NCBI RefSeq assembly: GCF_009724685.1
Contig: NZ_WMEF01000001.1
Span: forward strand, 806,001-870,000
Origin: Lysinibacillus cavernae
Lineage (GTDB): Bacteria > Bacillota > Bacilli > Bacillales_A > Planococcaceae
Direction of reading: 5' to 3'
DNA length: 64,000 nt
Of the stretch, positions 38,453 to 47,443 are shown piece by piece. Every line of letters starts with the position of its first letter. Within the stretch, counting starts at the first letter, position 1. A program made the position numbers and the translations under genes. The notes beneath the pieces were generated by a model, which worked only from the letters and a program-made list of their open reading frames with translations, searched no databases and was not told the DNA's origin.

Positions 38453-40486
38453 ATGAGTAAAAAAATCATTACACAATTTGAGTGTACATATCAAACTATT
38501 GAAAACACATGGATTGAGTTAGCGGATGGTACAAAACTTTCTAGTCGCATTTGGCTACCTACAGTAAAAGAGGGACAGAAAGTACCAGCAATTTTAGAGT
38601 ATATTCCTTATCGTAAAACAGATGGAACAAGGGCGAGAGACGAGCCAATGCATGGCTATTTTGCAGGGCATGGCTATGCTGTTGTTCGTGTAGATATGAG
38701 GGGATCAGGCGAGTCAGATGGTCTATTGAAAGATGAATATTTAAAACAGGAGCAAGATGATGCCCTTGAAGTGATTGAATGGATTGCCAATCAAAGTTGG
38801 TGTGATGGTAATATCGGGATGATGGGTAAATCTTGGGGCGGATTTAACTCGCTACAAGTAGCGGCTCGTAGACCTAAGGCATTAAAAGCCATTATTACAG
38901 TAGGGTTTACAGACGATCGTTATAACAATGATATTCACTATAAAGGTGGATGCTTATTAAACGATAATTTCTGGTGGGGCGCCATTATGTTAGCGTATCA
39001 GCTTCGTCCACTAGATCCACACATCGTTGGAGATAGCTGGCGTGATAAATGGATGGAACGATTAGAAAATATGCCATTATGGATGGCTCAGTGGATGGAG
39101 CATCAAACAAGAGATGACTACTGGAAACATGGTTCAGTTTGTGAAAACTATGATGATATAGAAATACCTGTTTTTGCGATAGATGGTTGGGAAGACTCCT
39201 ATACGAACACAGTCTTAAGTTTAATGAAAGGGCTTTCTGTACCTAGAAAAGGAATTATTGGTCCTTGGGCACATGTTTATCCGCATGATGGGGTTCCTGG
39301 TCCGGCAATGGGCTTTTTACAAGAAGCCGTGAAATGGTGGGATCATTGGTTAAAAGGAATGGACAATGATGTAATGGATGGACCGATGGTAAATGTATGG
39401 GTAGAAGAAAGCATGCAGCCATCTGTAAAGAAACCGATAAGCAAGGGATATTGGGTTGGATTAGAATCATGGCCAACAGCTGATGCAGTGCAAACAAAGG
39501 CATATCAACTGACACATGGCAAATTGTTAGAAGAACGAGATGATAATGAAGAGCAAGTATTATTAAAAACACCATTAAATCATGGTCTTTTATCAGGTGA
39601 GTGGATGGGTGCAGGTGTAATAGGTGAAAGTCCTGCAGACCAACGTCTAGATGATGGAATGGCAATGGTTTTTGAAAGTAACACGCTAGAGAATCCATTA
39701 GAGATTGTTGGCTATCCGAAATTTGAAGTGGAATTAATGAGTGACAAACCACATGCGATGCTTTTTGCTCAGTTATCAGATGTTGCACCAGACGGAGCCG
39801 TAACACGTGTTTCCTATGGTGTGATGAACTTAACACATTTAAATGGGCATGATCGTGTGGACTTATTAACACCTGGTGAAAAAGTGAATGCATTTGTACA
39901 GTTAGATTGCTGTGGACATCAATTTAAAGCAGGGCATCGTTTACGCTTATCATTAGCTACAACGTTTTGGCCGATGTTTTGGCCAATGCCTGAAGACGCT
40001 ACACTGACTTTAAATCTTGAAACGGCTACCTTGTCCTTACCAATCTACCATGGCAATCAAGTAACAGGACCAAATATGAACCCTGAAAGTGCGCCACTAA
40101 CGCCGATCACAACACTACAAGAGGGAAGAGTGGATCGTTCTATTGCGTACGATATTTTAAGTGATACATGGACATGTATAACAGATGGTGTCGGAGGGGT
40201 ATTTGGTGAGGGCATCTATCGCTTTGATGATATCGATGTCACTGTAGAACATAATTTGAAGCGAGAATTGACATTATCGAATGCGGATCCACTCTCTGCT
40301 CAATATACAATCTATCAAAAAATGAAAATTGGTCGTGAGGGTTGGTGGATTGACGCTGACATTACAGTCACAAAAACATCCGATCAAGAAAATTTCCAAA
40401 TTGTCGGGGACATGGTGATCAAAGAAAATGACAAACAGGTCTTCCAAAAGGAATGGGATCAAAAAATTAAACGTCACGGATTGTAA
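38453..40486 (+). CDS. CocE/NonD-family hydrolase (X-prolyl dipeptidyl peptidase-like)
   Basis: 677 residues. An alpha/beta hydrolase with nucleophile Ser127 in GKSWGG, oxyanion region YIPYRKTDG, aspartate candidate in DGWEDSY and histidine in GPWAHVYPHDG. A C-terminal beta-rich X-Pro dipeptidyl-peptidase C-like domain follows. Relatives hydrolyse esters or amino-acid ester bonds (cocaine esterase, alpha-amino acid ester hydrolase), so the substrate is open. No signal peptide is seen. GGGGAGG precedes ATG 38453. An MFS transporter follows after 22 bases, suggesting uptake then cleavage of one compound. Confidence 0.88.
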   Translation: MSKKIITQFECTYQTIENTWIELADGTKLSSRIWLPTVKEGQKVPAILEYIPYRKTDGTRARDEPMHGYFAGHGYAVVRVDMRGSGESDGLLKDEYLKQEQDDALEVIEWIANQSWCDGNIGMMGKSWGGFNSLQVAARRPKALKAIITVGFTDDRYNNDIHYKGGCLLNDNFWWGAIMLAYQLRPLDPHIVGDSWRDKWMERLENMPLWMAQWMEHQTRDDYWKHGSVCENYDDIEIPVFAIDGWEDSYTNTVLSLMKGLSVPRKGIIGPWAHVYPHDGVPGPAMGFLQEAVKWWDHWLKGMDNDVMDGPMVNVWVEESMQPSVKKPISKGYWVGLESWPTADAVQTKAYQLTHGKLLEERDDNEEQVLLKTPLNHGLLSGEWMGAGVIGESPADQRLDDGMAMVFESNTLENPLEIVGYPKFEVELMSDKPHAMLFAQLSDVAPDGAVTRVSYGVMNLTHLNGHDRVDLLTPGEKVNAFVQLDCCGHQFKAGHRLRLSLATTFWPMFWPMPEDATLTLNLETATLSLPIYHGNQVTGPNMNPESAPLTPITTLQEGRVDRSIAYDILSDTWTCITDGVGGVFGEGIYRFDDIDVTVEHNLKRELTLSNADPLSAQYTIYQKMKIGREGWWIDADITVTKTSDQENFQIVGDMVIKENDKQVFQKEWDQKIKRHGL

Positions 40487-40508
40487 ATAATATGTAAGGG
40501 GTAAACAT

Positions 40509-41804
40509 ATGGAAGCTAAGTTAAAAAAGAATACAGCTACATTAGTTATTTTAGCTGTTTCAGGTGCGTTAATCTACGCATTGCCTTATTTTAGAAACTA
40601 CTATTATGATGTCTTTCTAGATGCCTTTCATTTAACAAATACACAAATGGGGACACTTGGTAGTGCGTATGGTGTTTGTTGTTTAATTTCTTATATTTTT
40701 GGAGGTTTTTGTGCAGATCGCTGGAAAACGAAATATTTATTGACGATTTCTTTAGTGGCCACAGGACTATTAGGTTTTACTTTATTATTGTATCCGCCAT
40801 ATCCAGTGCTTTTACTGATCCATGCTGCTTGGGGTATCACATCGATTATGACATTCTGGGGAGCATTAGTAAAAGCAGTTCGTTCTTTAGGTTCCGAAAA
40901 TGAACAGGGGAAAGCTTTTGGATTTTTTGAAGGCGGGCGAGGCGTAACAAATATCATTCAATCTGCTGTGATTTTAGGGATTTTTGCTTTTTTTGCGAAA
41001 CGAATGAGTGATAAAATGGCTCTTTCGGCTGTAATTACGGTTTATTCAGTTATTTGTCTTTTATTAGGGTTAATGATTATGATGCTTTATAAAGATCCAG
41101 GCCAAGCAAACACAAGTAATGAAGAGAAGGAAAGCCGTAAATCGTTTGATTGGGCGGTCCTTTGGAAAGTATTGAAGATGCCAACAACTTGGTTAGCGAC
41201 GATTCTTATTTTTACGTCCTACGCAATGATTATTAGCTACTATTACATCACACCGTATGCAACAGCAGCTTTTGGTGCTTCTACGTTAATTGCTGCGGCG
41301 TTGGGTTACTTCTCTCAATACTGTCGTCCAATTGGTAGTTTTAGTGCAGGAATCATTGGTGATCGAATTGGTGTATCCAATATGGTGTTAATAGGCTATA
41401 TTTTATTAGCACTAGGTTTAGTAGGGCTCATTTTATTACCAGGTAAAGCTTCCTTTATCCTTATGCTATTAGTATTTATAGGGATTATTTATACGTCTAT
41501 GTACGCATTGCAAGCCATGCATTTTGCGATATTAGTAGAAGGGGATTATCCAGTAGAATCAACAGGAACGGTTTCGATGCCGCTGATGATTATTGGCTAT
41601 AGTGGTGAAATCTTCATGCCTATTATCGCAGGAGCTTGTTTAGATTATTGGGGTGGTACAGCAGGCTATAAAGTATTCTTTACCATTCTATTAGTCTTAG
41701 CCATTATTGGATTGATTACAGTTGTGATTTGGCAACGTGTAACAAAAGAAAAACGACAAGAAATTGCCTTGCAACGAAAACATGCGAAGGAACAAACAGT
41801 TTAA
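40509..41804 (+). CDS. MFS transporter
   Basis: 431 residues with about twelve hydrophobic segments and a cytoplasmic loop near residue 200. The ADRWKTKYLL stretch between helices 2 and 3 fits the MFS motif A. Charged N- and C-terminal tails are cytoplasmic. It lies 22 bases after the hydrolase gene and shares the same predicted TetR control. Substrate unknown; organic anion or ester uptake is only a guess from context. Confidence 0.88.
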   Translation: MEAKLKKNTATLVILAVSGALIYALPYFRNYYYDVFLDAFHLTNTQMGTLGSAYGVCCLISYIFGGFCADRWKTKYLLTISLVATGLLGFTLLLYPPYPVLLLIHAAWGITSIMTFWGALVKAVRSLGSENEQGKAFGFFEGGRGVTNIIQSAVILGIFAFFAKRMSDKMALSAVITVYSVICLLLGLMIMMLYKDPGQANTSNEEKESRKSFDWAVLWKVLKMPTTWLATILIFTSYAMIISYYYITPYATAAFGASTLIAAALGYFSQYCRPIGSFSAGIIGDRIGVSNMVLIGYILLALGLVGLILLPGKASFILMLLVFIGIIYTSMYALQAMHFAILVEGDYPVESTGTVSMPLMIIGYSGEIFMPIIAGACLDYWGGTAGYKVFFTILLVLAIIGLITVVIWQRVTKEKRQEIALQRKHAKEQTV

Positions 41805-41867
41805 TAAAGAATTGTTACGTCCTAGGAGGCAAAAAGATAACTTCGGTATATTTCCGAAGTCATCTCA

Positions 41868-41917
41868 GACTGTAGACAAACTCAAAAAATTTGAGAGTTT
41901 GCCTACAGTCTTTTTTC
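41868..41917 (+). terminator. Strong terminator after the MFS gene
   Basis: Arms GACTGTAGACAAACTC and GAGTTTGCCTACAGTC pair over 16 positions with one mismatch, followed by six T residues. A smaller perfect hairpin, ACTTCGG / CCGAAGT, lies at 41840-41860. Confidence 0.9.
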
Positions 41918-42122
41918 TTTTACAATGAAATAAAGTAAAGCTGTTGATTTCCACTACGGGCGGGGTCGAGCTGACGTTAATGACAGAATTGCCAAATTTA
42001 CCGATTCACCAGGAGCTAGAGATTTTAAATAATTACACGCCTTGGTCGAAAAAAATCCAAGCCACATGTACAAACTAGCCATCTATCCGAAAAAAATTAG
42101 GATAGATGGCCATTCGTCGTGA
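41918..42122. other. Gene-poor stretch before the transposase remnant
   Basis: A 49-codon open frame at 41929-42078 (ending NNYTPWSKKIQATC) has no start codon with a ribosome site, and I do not recognise it; it may be a gene remnant. A perfect eleven-base hairpin, GCCATCTATCC / GGATAGATGGC, lies at 42078-42110. Confidence 0.35.
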
Positions 42123-42392
42123 GTACCGAAAAGGTACATCTTGCATAGCGATCAAGGTTCTGTGTACACATCATATGCGTATCCAAAATCAGTCAAAGAA
42201 AAAGGAATTACCCTAAGCATGTCCCGCAAAGGTACGCCCACTGATAATTCCCCAATTGAAACGTTCTATCTCGACGGAATCTACCGCACGACAAATGCGC
42301 ATATAATTCAAATCGTCGAAGACAAAATTACCTATAATAACAATATCCGTATTCAAGCAAAATTTAACAGCTTGTCCCCCATACCTGAATGA
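42123..42392 (+). pseudogene. IS3-family (IS150-like) transposase OrfB remnant
   Basis: The frame reads VPKRYILHSDQGSVYTSYAY, then GITLSMSRKGTPTDNSPIETFY and YNNNIRIQAKFNSLSP. These are the second and third acidic-motif regions of the IS3 OrfB integrase core. The N-terminal two thirds are missing, with a stop just upstream at 42120, and about nine residues after SPIE seem deleted. No inverted ends or target duplication could be recognised. It is a dead fragment of an insertion. Confidence 0.8.
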
Positions 42393-42529
42393 AAACACTT
42401 CTATCATTCAAAAAAAAACGTTACATCTGCCAGTTTACTTAAGCTAAAATGCTCTCTGACTGTATACTAGTTGGTTTATAGGAATTTCGCAACTTCATGT
42501 ACCTACAATAATTTAGATTACAATTATGT

Positions 42530-43426
42530 TTATATAGTAACTAATTCAGCTTTCTTTTTCTTAAGTGGTGCAAGCGCTGGTAGACGTACCCAACTTAAAC
42601 CAAGCGTTCCTTCACCTGCATGAACCGCTACACAAGCACTTAGTGGTAATACGGAGAAGTTTATGAGCGGATATTCGTTCTCTAAAGCTTTTTTCCAAGC
42701 GGTTGCGCCTTCTTCATCATTACAGTGAATAATTGCAACTTCAGGGATAATACTTTTTTCTAGATCTGTATTTAAAACATTTTGTACATATGTTTTAGCT
42801 CTAGTCGTAGCGCGTACTTTTTCTTTCATAACGGGCTTCCCATCTTCAAATGAAATGACAACTTTAATATTCAACAAGTTACTTAAAAATGCCTGAGTCC
42901 CTGAAACTCGACCACTTTTATGTAATTGTGATAAGTTAGCCGGAATAAATGAAAGCTCACTGTTATCTGCCATCTCATTGATTCTTTCAACAATATAGCC
43001 AGGTTCAAAACCTTCACGCTCTAACTGCTGACCGAGTTTAATCATTTTCATCATTGGAAATGACCCGATTTTTGAATCCACTGGATATACTTCAAATTCT
43101 GCTTGATCAGCTGCTGTGAAAGCGCTTTGATAAGTGCCTGAAAGATGTTGAGAGGTATGAATTGCAATTGCACATGTATACCCTTGTTCTTTTAATGATT
43201 TATATAAGTCTACAACTTCACCAATAGCAGGTTGTGATGTCTTTGGATTTTTTTTAGCATTTCGTAGCTTTTCGTAAAACTGATCATGTGTCATATCAAC
43301 AGTTTCGCGTAAAGCCCCTTCTTCGAACACTATATTAAGTGGTAATACGTGAATTTGATTGTCCTGTATGAACTTTTCATCTAACAATGCTGCTGTATCT
43401 GTAACCCATGCAATTTTCTTTCCCAT
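42530..43426 (-). CDS. DegV-family fatty-acid-binding protein
   Basis: 298 residues. The N-terminus KIAWVTDTAALLDEKFIQDN and the TSQPAIGEV and HTSQHLSGTYQSA stretches match the DegV family. These proteins bind fatty acids and, as FakB, present them to the FakA kinase for phospholipid synthesis. No FakA gene lies nearby. ATG 43426 with AAGGGGATT upstream. It stands alone between two remnants. Confidence 0.88.
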   Translation of the reverse strand: MGKKIAWVTDTAALLDEKFIQDNQIHVLPLNIVFEEGALRETVDMTHDQFYEKLRNAKKNPKTSQPAIGEVVDLYKSLKEQGYTCAIAIHTSQHLSGTYQSAFTAADQAEFEVYPVDSKIGSFPMMKMIKLGQQLEREGFEPGYIVERINEMADNSELSFIPANLSQLHKSGRVSGTQAFLSNLLNIKVVISFEDGKPVMKEKVRATTRAKTYVQNVLNTDLEKSIIPEVAIIHCNDEEGATAWKKALENEYPLINFSVLPLSACVAVHAGEGTLGLSWVRLPALAPLKKKKAELVTI

Positions 43427-43734
43427 TTAAAAGTAATCCCCTTCATCTATCGTAGAATATTATTCATTTTATCTTATGCAACTATACACAGATAAGATCA
43501 TCATGAGTAGTGATATTTATAATACTCTATTATTTTTTTACAATCTTCGACATTATTTCGACAATAATTGCGATAAAAATAGCATTTTATAAGCATACGG
43601 TAAGCTATCTAGTATTTCATTCGCTAATTGTTGGGCGCATATACGACGTTATTGGCTGAAAGCCGATAGCAAAAATGGGATAGGCTTGGCTTGGATTACT
43701 GTAATCAACTGTATCGCTTAGAACAGTTGGGGGT
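43427..43734. other. AT-rich intergenic region, no gene
   Basis: It holds the degV promoter region and, further on, sequence I cannot place up to the point where the AbgB-like frame begins. The AbgB homology stops sharply near 43735, likely a deletion junction. Confidence 0.4.
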
Positions 43735-44031
43735 GTAAGCTGGGTAGTTCCTCCTGTTCAGTGTACAACGACATGTCATGCACAGGGAACACAGCCTCAT
43801 TCTTGGCAGGCAGTTGCTACGGGTACAACTTCCATTGCTCATAAAGGGATGCTCCATGCAGGGGAAGTAATGGCTGCTACTGCTGCTGCCATACTTGCTC
43901 AACCTCAATTAATAGAACAAGCAAAATAAGAGGTAAAAGAGCGTTTAGGGAATGAGGTTTATCAAAACCCAATTCCTAATAATATTAAACCTTTACACAT
44001 TAGACAATATGCATCTGAGGTCAATGAGTAA
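43735..44031 (+). pseudogene. C-terminal remnant of an AbgB-like M20 amidohydrolase
   Basis: The frame VSWVVPPVQCTTTCHAQGTQ, then PHSWQAVATGTTSIAHKGML and HAGEVMAATAAAILAQPQLI, matches the C-terminus of aminobenzoyl-glutamate utilisation protein B. A TAA interrupts it after LIEQAK, and 31 more codons (EVKERLGNEVYQNPIPNN and on) continue in the same frame to the true stop at 44029. The front four fifths of the gene are gone. Two kinds of damage, a 5' loss and a nonsense codon, show it is a pseudogene. Confidence 0.8.
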
Positions 44032-44039
44032 ATCAATGC

Positions 44040-44072
44040 AAAGAGGCGTCACGATAACGTTGGCGCCTCTTT
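44040..44072. terminator. Hairpin terminator overlapping the diguanylate cyclase stop
   Basis: AAGAGGCG / CGCCTCTT outer stem with an inner ACG / CGT. The stop codon of the minus-strand gene lies inside it. A T-rich tail exists on the plus side, a shorter one on the minus side. Confidence 0.6.
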
Positions 44073-45866
44073 ATTAGTCTCCAGACATGTATCATCAAGT
44101 ATAAATTCCACACGGTTTCTACCATGATGTTTCGCCTGATATAAAGCTTTATCACATCTTGATAATAAAGAATGAATCGTATCGCCAATGACAAAGCTTG
44201 TCACACCAAAGCTACTCGTTTTGCGTTGGACAACTGGGAATGAATGCTGTTCAAGCTGATGACGAAGCTCTTCGGACAGTTGTACAGCATCCATTAAAGG
44301 AGTATTTGGACAAATAACTAAAAATTCTTCGCCACCCCATCTACCAACGATTTGTTTCATGTGCACATTATTTTTCAAGAGTTCTGCTGCACTCTTTAAT
44401 ACCATGTCACCTACCTGATGCCCAAATTCATCGTTCACGGCTTTGAAGTAATCTATATCTAACAGGATAATAGAGAGTGGCGTTCCATTTCCTTTAGCTT
44501 GTTCAAATTCTTTTTCTAATACGTAATCTAAGCGCACACGATTTGGGATTTGTGTCAGACGATCCGTGTTAGCTAATGCCTCGAGCTTGTGTTTGGCTAA
44601 TTCAAGCTCTTGTGTTCGCTCTTGGACTTTCTGTTCAAGCGTGTCATTTAATGTTTCCTGCATGACCTGGTGTTCTTTCTTTATAATATTGATTTTATCG
44701 CCTAATGCTAATGATAAAAATATTGACTCAAATATAGCACCAATAGCTGGAGCTTCCTCAAATATACGAGGATGGAAGGGGATAACACTTAAAAAAGCCA
44801 ACGCTTGAACGATAATGGAGCCCAGCAAAACCGTCCAACCAATAATATAATATCGAGCCATCTTATGACCTTTTATTAAAACTAAAATGCCTGACAACCA
44901 TAAGAAGATAAAGACAACAACAGCAAAACTGGTTGTGAAATTATTCGTGATAGAAACATCAGGAACAATAAAGGAGGCTATTAAAGAACAGATTGTGATC
45001 CAAAAGAGTAGTTTTCCGATTTTATGGAATGGTGGTAAATACTTTTTTAATTCTAAAAACTGATTGCAAAATAAAAGCATAAATAAGAGCAAAAGATTTC
45101 CACTGATTGTTAAAGATTTGATAAAAAACGCTTTAGGCAACAATGATCCAAGTAATTCTATGTCTAAAGAATTCAAAGTTGCTTGATAGAAAATAAAGCT
45201 CAACATATATAAAACGTAATAAAAATAAGCCTTATCCTTTAATGAAAAATATAAAAACAAATTATAAATCAATAGGGCAGATAAAAAACCATAAAAAATG
45301 CCTGTCAAAAATTTATATTCACTAATCTTGTTTGTAAAACTAACTTCTGTAAAAAGATAGGAGGTTAAACTTAATGGCAATGCCCCGTCTAGTTTTATAT
45401 AAATCTCATGAATAGTGGGGCTTTGGATTTGAAATAAATTAGAACGAGAAGGGATAGATTGTTCACCTAAATTGGCGATTCCCCTTTTTTGCACATCATA
45501 AGAGCCATCTGACTTCACTAAGAACATTTCAATACTATCTAATTTATCTGTTACCTCTAGCCAATAGGTCCCCTTTTTATCTCCTAAAATAGCATCGATA
45601 GATAAATGCAGCCAAATGGTGTCATTTGTATGCCAAAAGAAAGGATATTGTTGATCACTAGCAATAAAATGATGCTTATAGGTACCACTCAAAATTTCTT
45701 CAAAGGAGACTTTTTTTGAAGTGTCTCGAAAAACATCATAATGTGGCCCTAAGGTAATAGGATCCACCAGTTCATCTGTTGGGCTCATTGAACTGGCAGT
45801 GGAGATATGGGTGAACATAAAAAGGGTAAAAAAGAAAAATAAAGCTATTTTTTTGTTTTTCATCAA
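44049..45866 (-). CDS. Membrane diguanylate cyclase with 7TMR-DISM sensor
   Basis: 605 residues. A signal peptide (IALFFFFTLFMFTHISTAS) is followed by an extracytoplasmic 7TMR-DISMED2 domain (residues about 35-175), seven hydrophobic helices (about 180-390), a coiled coil (NDTLEQKVQERTQELELAKH) and a GGDEF domain. The active-site loop reads RWGGEEF, an active form, so it should make cyclic di-GMP in response to an outside signal. No EAL or PilZ gene is adjacent. The inhibitory RxxD site is not obvious at the usual place. Confidence 0.9.
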   Translation of the reverse strand: MMKNKKIALFFFFTLFMFTHISTASSMSPTDELVDPITLGPHYDVFRDTSKKVSFEEILSGTYKHHFIASDQQYPFFWHTNDTIWLHLSIDAILGDKKGTYWLEVTDKLDSIEMFLVKSDGSYDVQKRGIANLGEQSIPSRSNLFQIQSPTIHEIYIKLDGALPLSLTSYLFTEVSFTNKISEYKFLTGIFYGFLSALLIYNLFLYFSLKDKAYFYYVLYMLSFIFYQATLNSLDIELLGSLLPKAFFIKSLTISGNLLLLFMLLFCNQFLELKKYLPPFHKIGKLLFWITICSLIASFIVPDVSITNNFTTSFAVVVFIFLWLSGILVLIKGHKMARYYIIGWTVLLGSIIVQALAFLSVIPFHPRIFEEAPAIGAIFESIFLSLALGDKINIIKKEHQVMQETLNDTLEQKVQERTQELELAKHKLEALANTDRLTQIPNRVRLDYVLEKEFEQAKGNGTPLSIILLDIDYFKAVNDEFGHQVGDMVLKSAAELLKNNVHMKQIVGRWGGEEFLVICPNTPLMDAVQLSEELRHQLEQHSFPVVQRKTSSFGVTSFVIGDTIHSLLSRCDKALYQAKHHGRNRVEFILDDTCLETNKEAPTLS

Positions 45867-46080
45867 AGATTCATTGCTCCTATTCTACGGTTACTAGATC
45901 ATAAGTGAAACAATTGAATTTTATATAAATTTCAACATTAATTTTGTTGAATTTGCTCTTTTTAGAAATTTAAGTTAATTGCTACGGTATTATTATAGAC
46001 CATAACAGCAAGATTGAGGACGAAATAAACGGATATTTCCTGATAATATGAGGTCTAATAAACAGTATGGAGGCTTCAAT

Positions 46081-46848
46081 ATGTCAAAAATTCAAGAATT
46101 CAATGACTTGCATTTTACACAAGAGCTATTATTTATCGGGAATGCGTGGGATGTATTATCGGCAATCATGTTAGAAAAAGCAGGCTTTCAAGCGATTGGC
46201 ACAACAAGCTGTGGCATTGCCAATTCATTTGGCTATACAGATGGTGAATGTATTGATTTCCATCGACACCTAAATATCATTCAATCCATAGTAGAGCATG
46301 TGAACATACCAGTATCTGGAGATATTGAGGCAGGGTATGGACAGGATGAACAAAGTATTATCGATAATGTATTAAGAACGGCGGATGTCGGCGTTGCAGG
46401 GATTAACATCGAGGATTCCCTTAAAAATCAATCCGGATTAAGAAGTCTAACAGAACACGGTCGCCTGTTAACAAGCATGAGGGTAAAGTTAGATCACCAC
46501 GGTTATAAAGATTTCTTTATTAATGCAAGAACTGATACGTATTTTCAATTGGAGAGACCATTCGAAGAAACGATGAGTCGAGCAAAAGCTTATGTTGAGA
46601 GCGGGGCAAGTGGTATATTTATCCCTGGATTAACAGATGCCAACGAAATAAAAGCCATTACAAGTAATGTAGAGGCACCAATTAATCTTCTTTCATTACC
46701 AGCCTTAACAAATTGCCAACGATTAAAAGAATTAGGCGTGAGACGTTTTAGTTTTGGCAATGCACTTTCAGATAAAATTATTGCTTTTTTAACAAAAAAT
46801 GCTGCACAATTATTAGAGAACCAAGATACTTCATGTTTATATGAGTAA
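46081..46848 (+). CDS. Isocitrate lyase/PEP mutase-family enzyme
   Basis: 255 residues of the PEP mutase/isocitrate lyase superfamily (ICL/PEPM). Visible are FIGNAWDVLSAIMLEKAGF, SGDIEAGYGQ with metal-binding Asp and Glu, and GINIEDS. The ICL signature KKCGH is absent; a TSCGIANSFGYTDGE loop takes its place. Members cleave or rearrange alpha-keto acid C-C or C-P bonds, so the exact reaction is open. ATG 46081 follows TGGAGG. It lies 24 bases ahead of adaA and may share its transcript, an unusual link. Confidence 0.85.
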   Translation: MSKIQEFNDLHFTQELLFIGNAWDVLSAIMLEKAGFQAIGTTSCGIANSFGYTDGECIDFHRHLNIIQSIVEHVNIPVSGDIEAGYGQDEQSIIDNVLRTADVGVAGINIEDSLKNQSGLRSLTEHGRLLTSMRVKLDHHGYKDFFINARTDTYFQLERPFEETMSRAKAYVESGASGIFIPGLTDANEIKAITSNVEAPINLLSLPALTNCQRLKELGVRRFSFGNALSDKIIAFLTKNAAQLLENQDTSCLYE

Positions 46849-46872
46849 TATGTGAAAACGAGGTGAGAGGTA

Positions 46873-47430
46873 GTGAACAGTCCAATCAATTTATCCTTCG
46901 AAGAGAAATGGGAAAAAATTATGGCTTGTGACCAAACCTATGATGGGCTATTTTATACTGCTGTAAAAACCACTAAAATTTATTGTCGTCCTTCCTGTAA
47001 ATCTAGAAAACCAAAAAAAATGAATGTTGAATTTTATGAGGATATCCAAAAAGTAGAGGAGGCTGGCTATCGTGCATGTAAACGATGTCAGCCTGAAATC
47101 GAACATTCACCACATACGCAATTAATCAAAAATGTGACAGCTTTTATCATCAACGAATATAAACAAAAGGTGACACTACAAAATATGGCAGAGCATGTTG
47201 GCATTAGTCCATTTCATCTTGAACGACTATTTAAACAGGAAACAGCGGAGACACCCCGAACATATTTAGAAAAAATTAGAATCGATAAGGCTGCGCATCT
47301 ATTAAAGCATACAGACTATACAAATTTAGAAATTTGCTATGAAGCAGGATTTCAAAGTCCCTCTAACTTTTATAAAGTTTTTCGACGGTTAAAAAATTGT
47401 TCACCTACAGAATATCGAAATCTTTCATAG
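46873..47430 (+). CDS. adaA: Methylphosphotriester-DNA methyltransferase / activator AdaA
   Basis: 185 residues. The N-terminal Ada zinc domain carries the four cysteines in YCRPSCKSRK and RACKRCQPE, one of which accepts the methyl group from phosphotriesters. A C-terminal AraC helix-turn-helix (AEHVGISPFHLERLFKQE, then YEAGFQSPSNFYKVFRRL) activates the repair genes once methylated. Start GTG 46873 after GAGGTGAGAGG. It is followed by alkA after 13 bases and ogt, giving a self-controlled adaptive-response operon. Confidence 0.94.
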   Translation: MNSPINLSFEEKWEKIMACDQTYDGLFYTAVKTTKIYCRPSCKSRKPKKMNVEFYEDIQKVEEAGYRACKRCQPEIEHSPHTQLIKNVTAFIINEYKQKVTLQNMAEHVGISPFHLERLFKQETAETPRTYLEKIRIDKAAHLLKHTDYTNLEICYEAGFQSPSNFYKVFRRLKNCSPTEYRNLS

Positions 47431-47443
47431 AAGGAGTCAGGGT

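Noticed and set aside
39255..39893. 212-codon open frame antisense to the CocE-like gene
   Set aside because: Very rich in His and Leu, as expected from the complement of the real gene; no start signal or motif.
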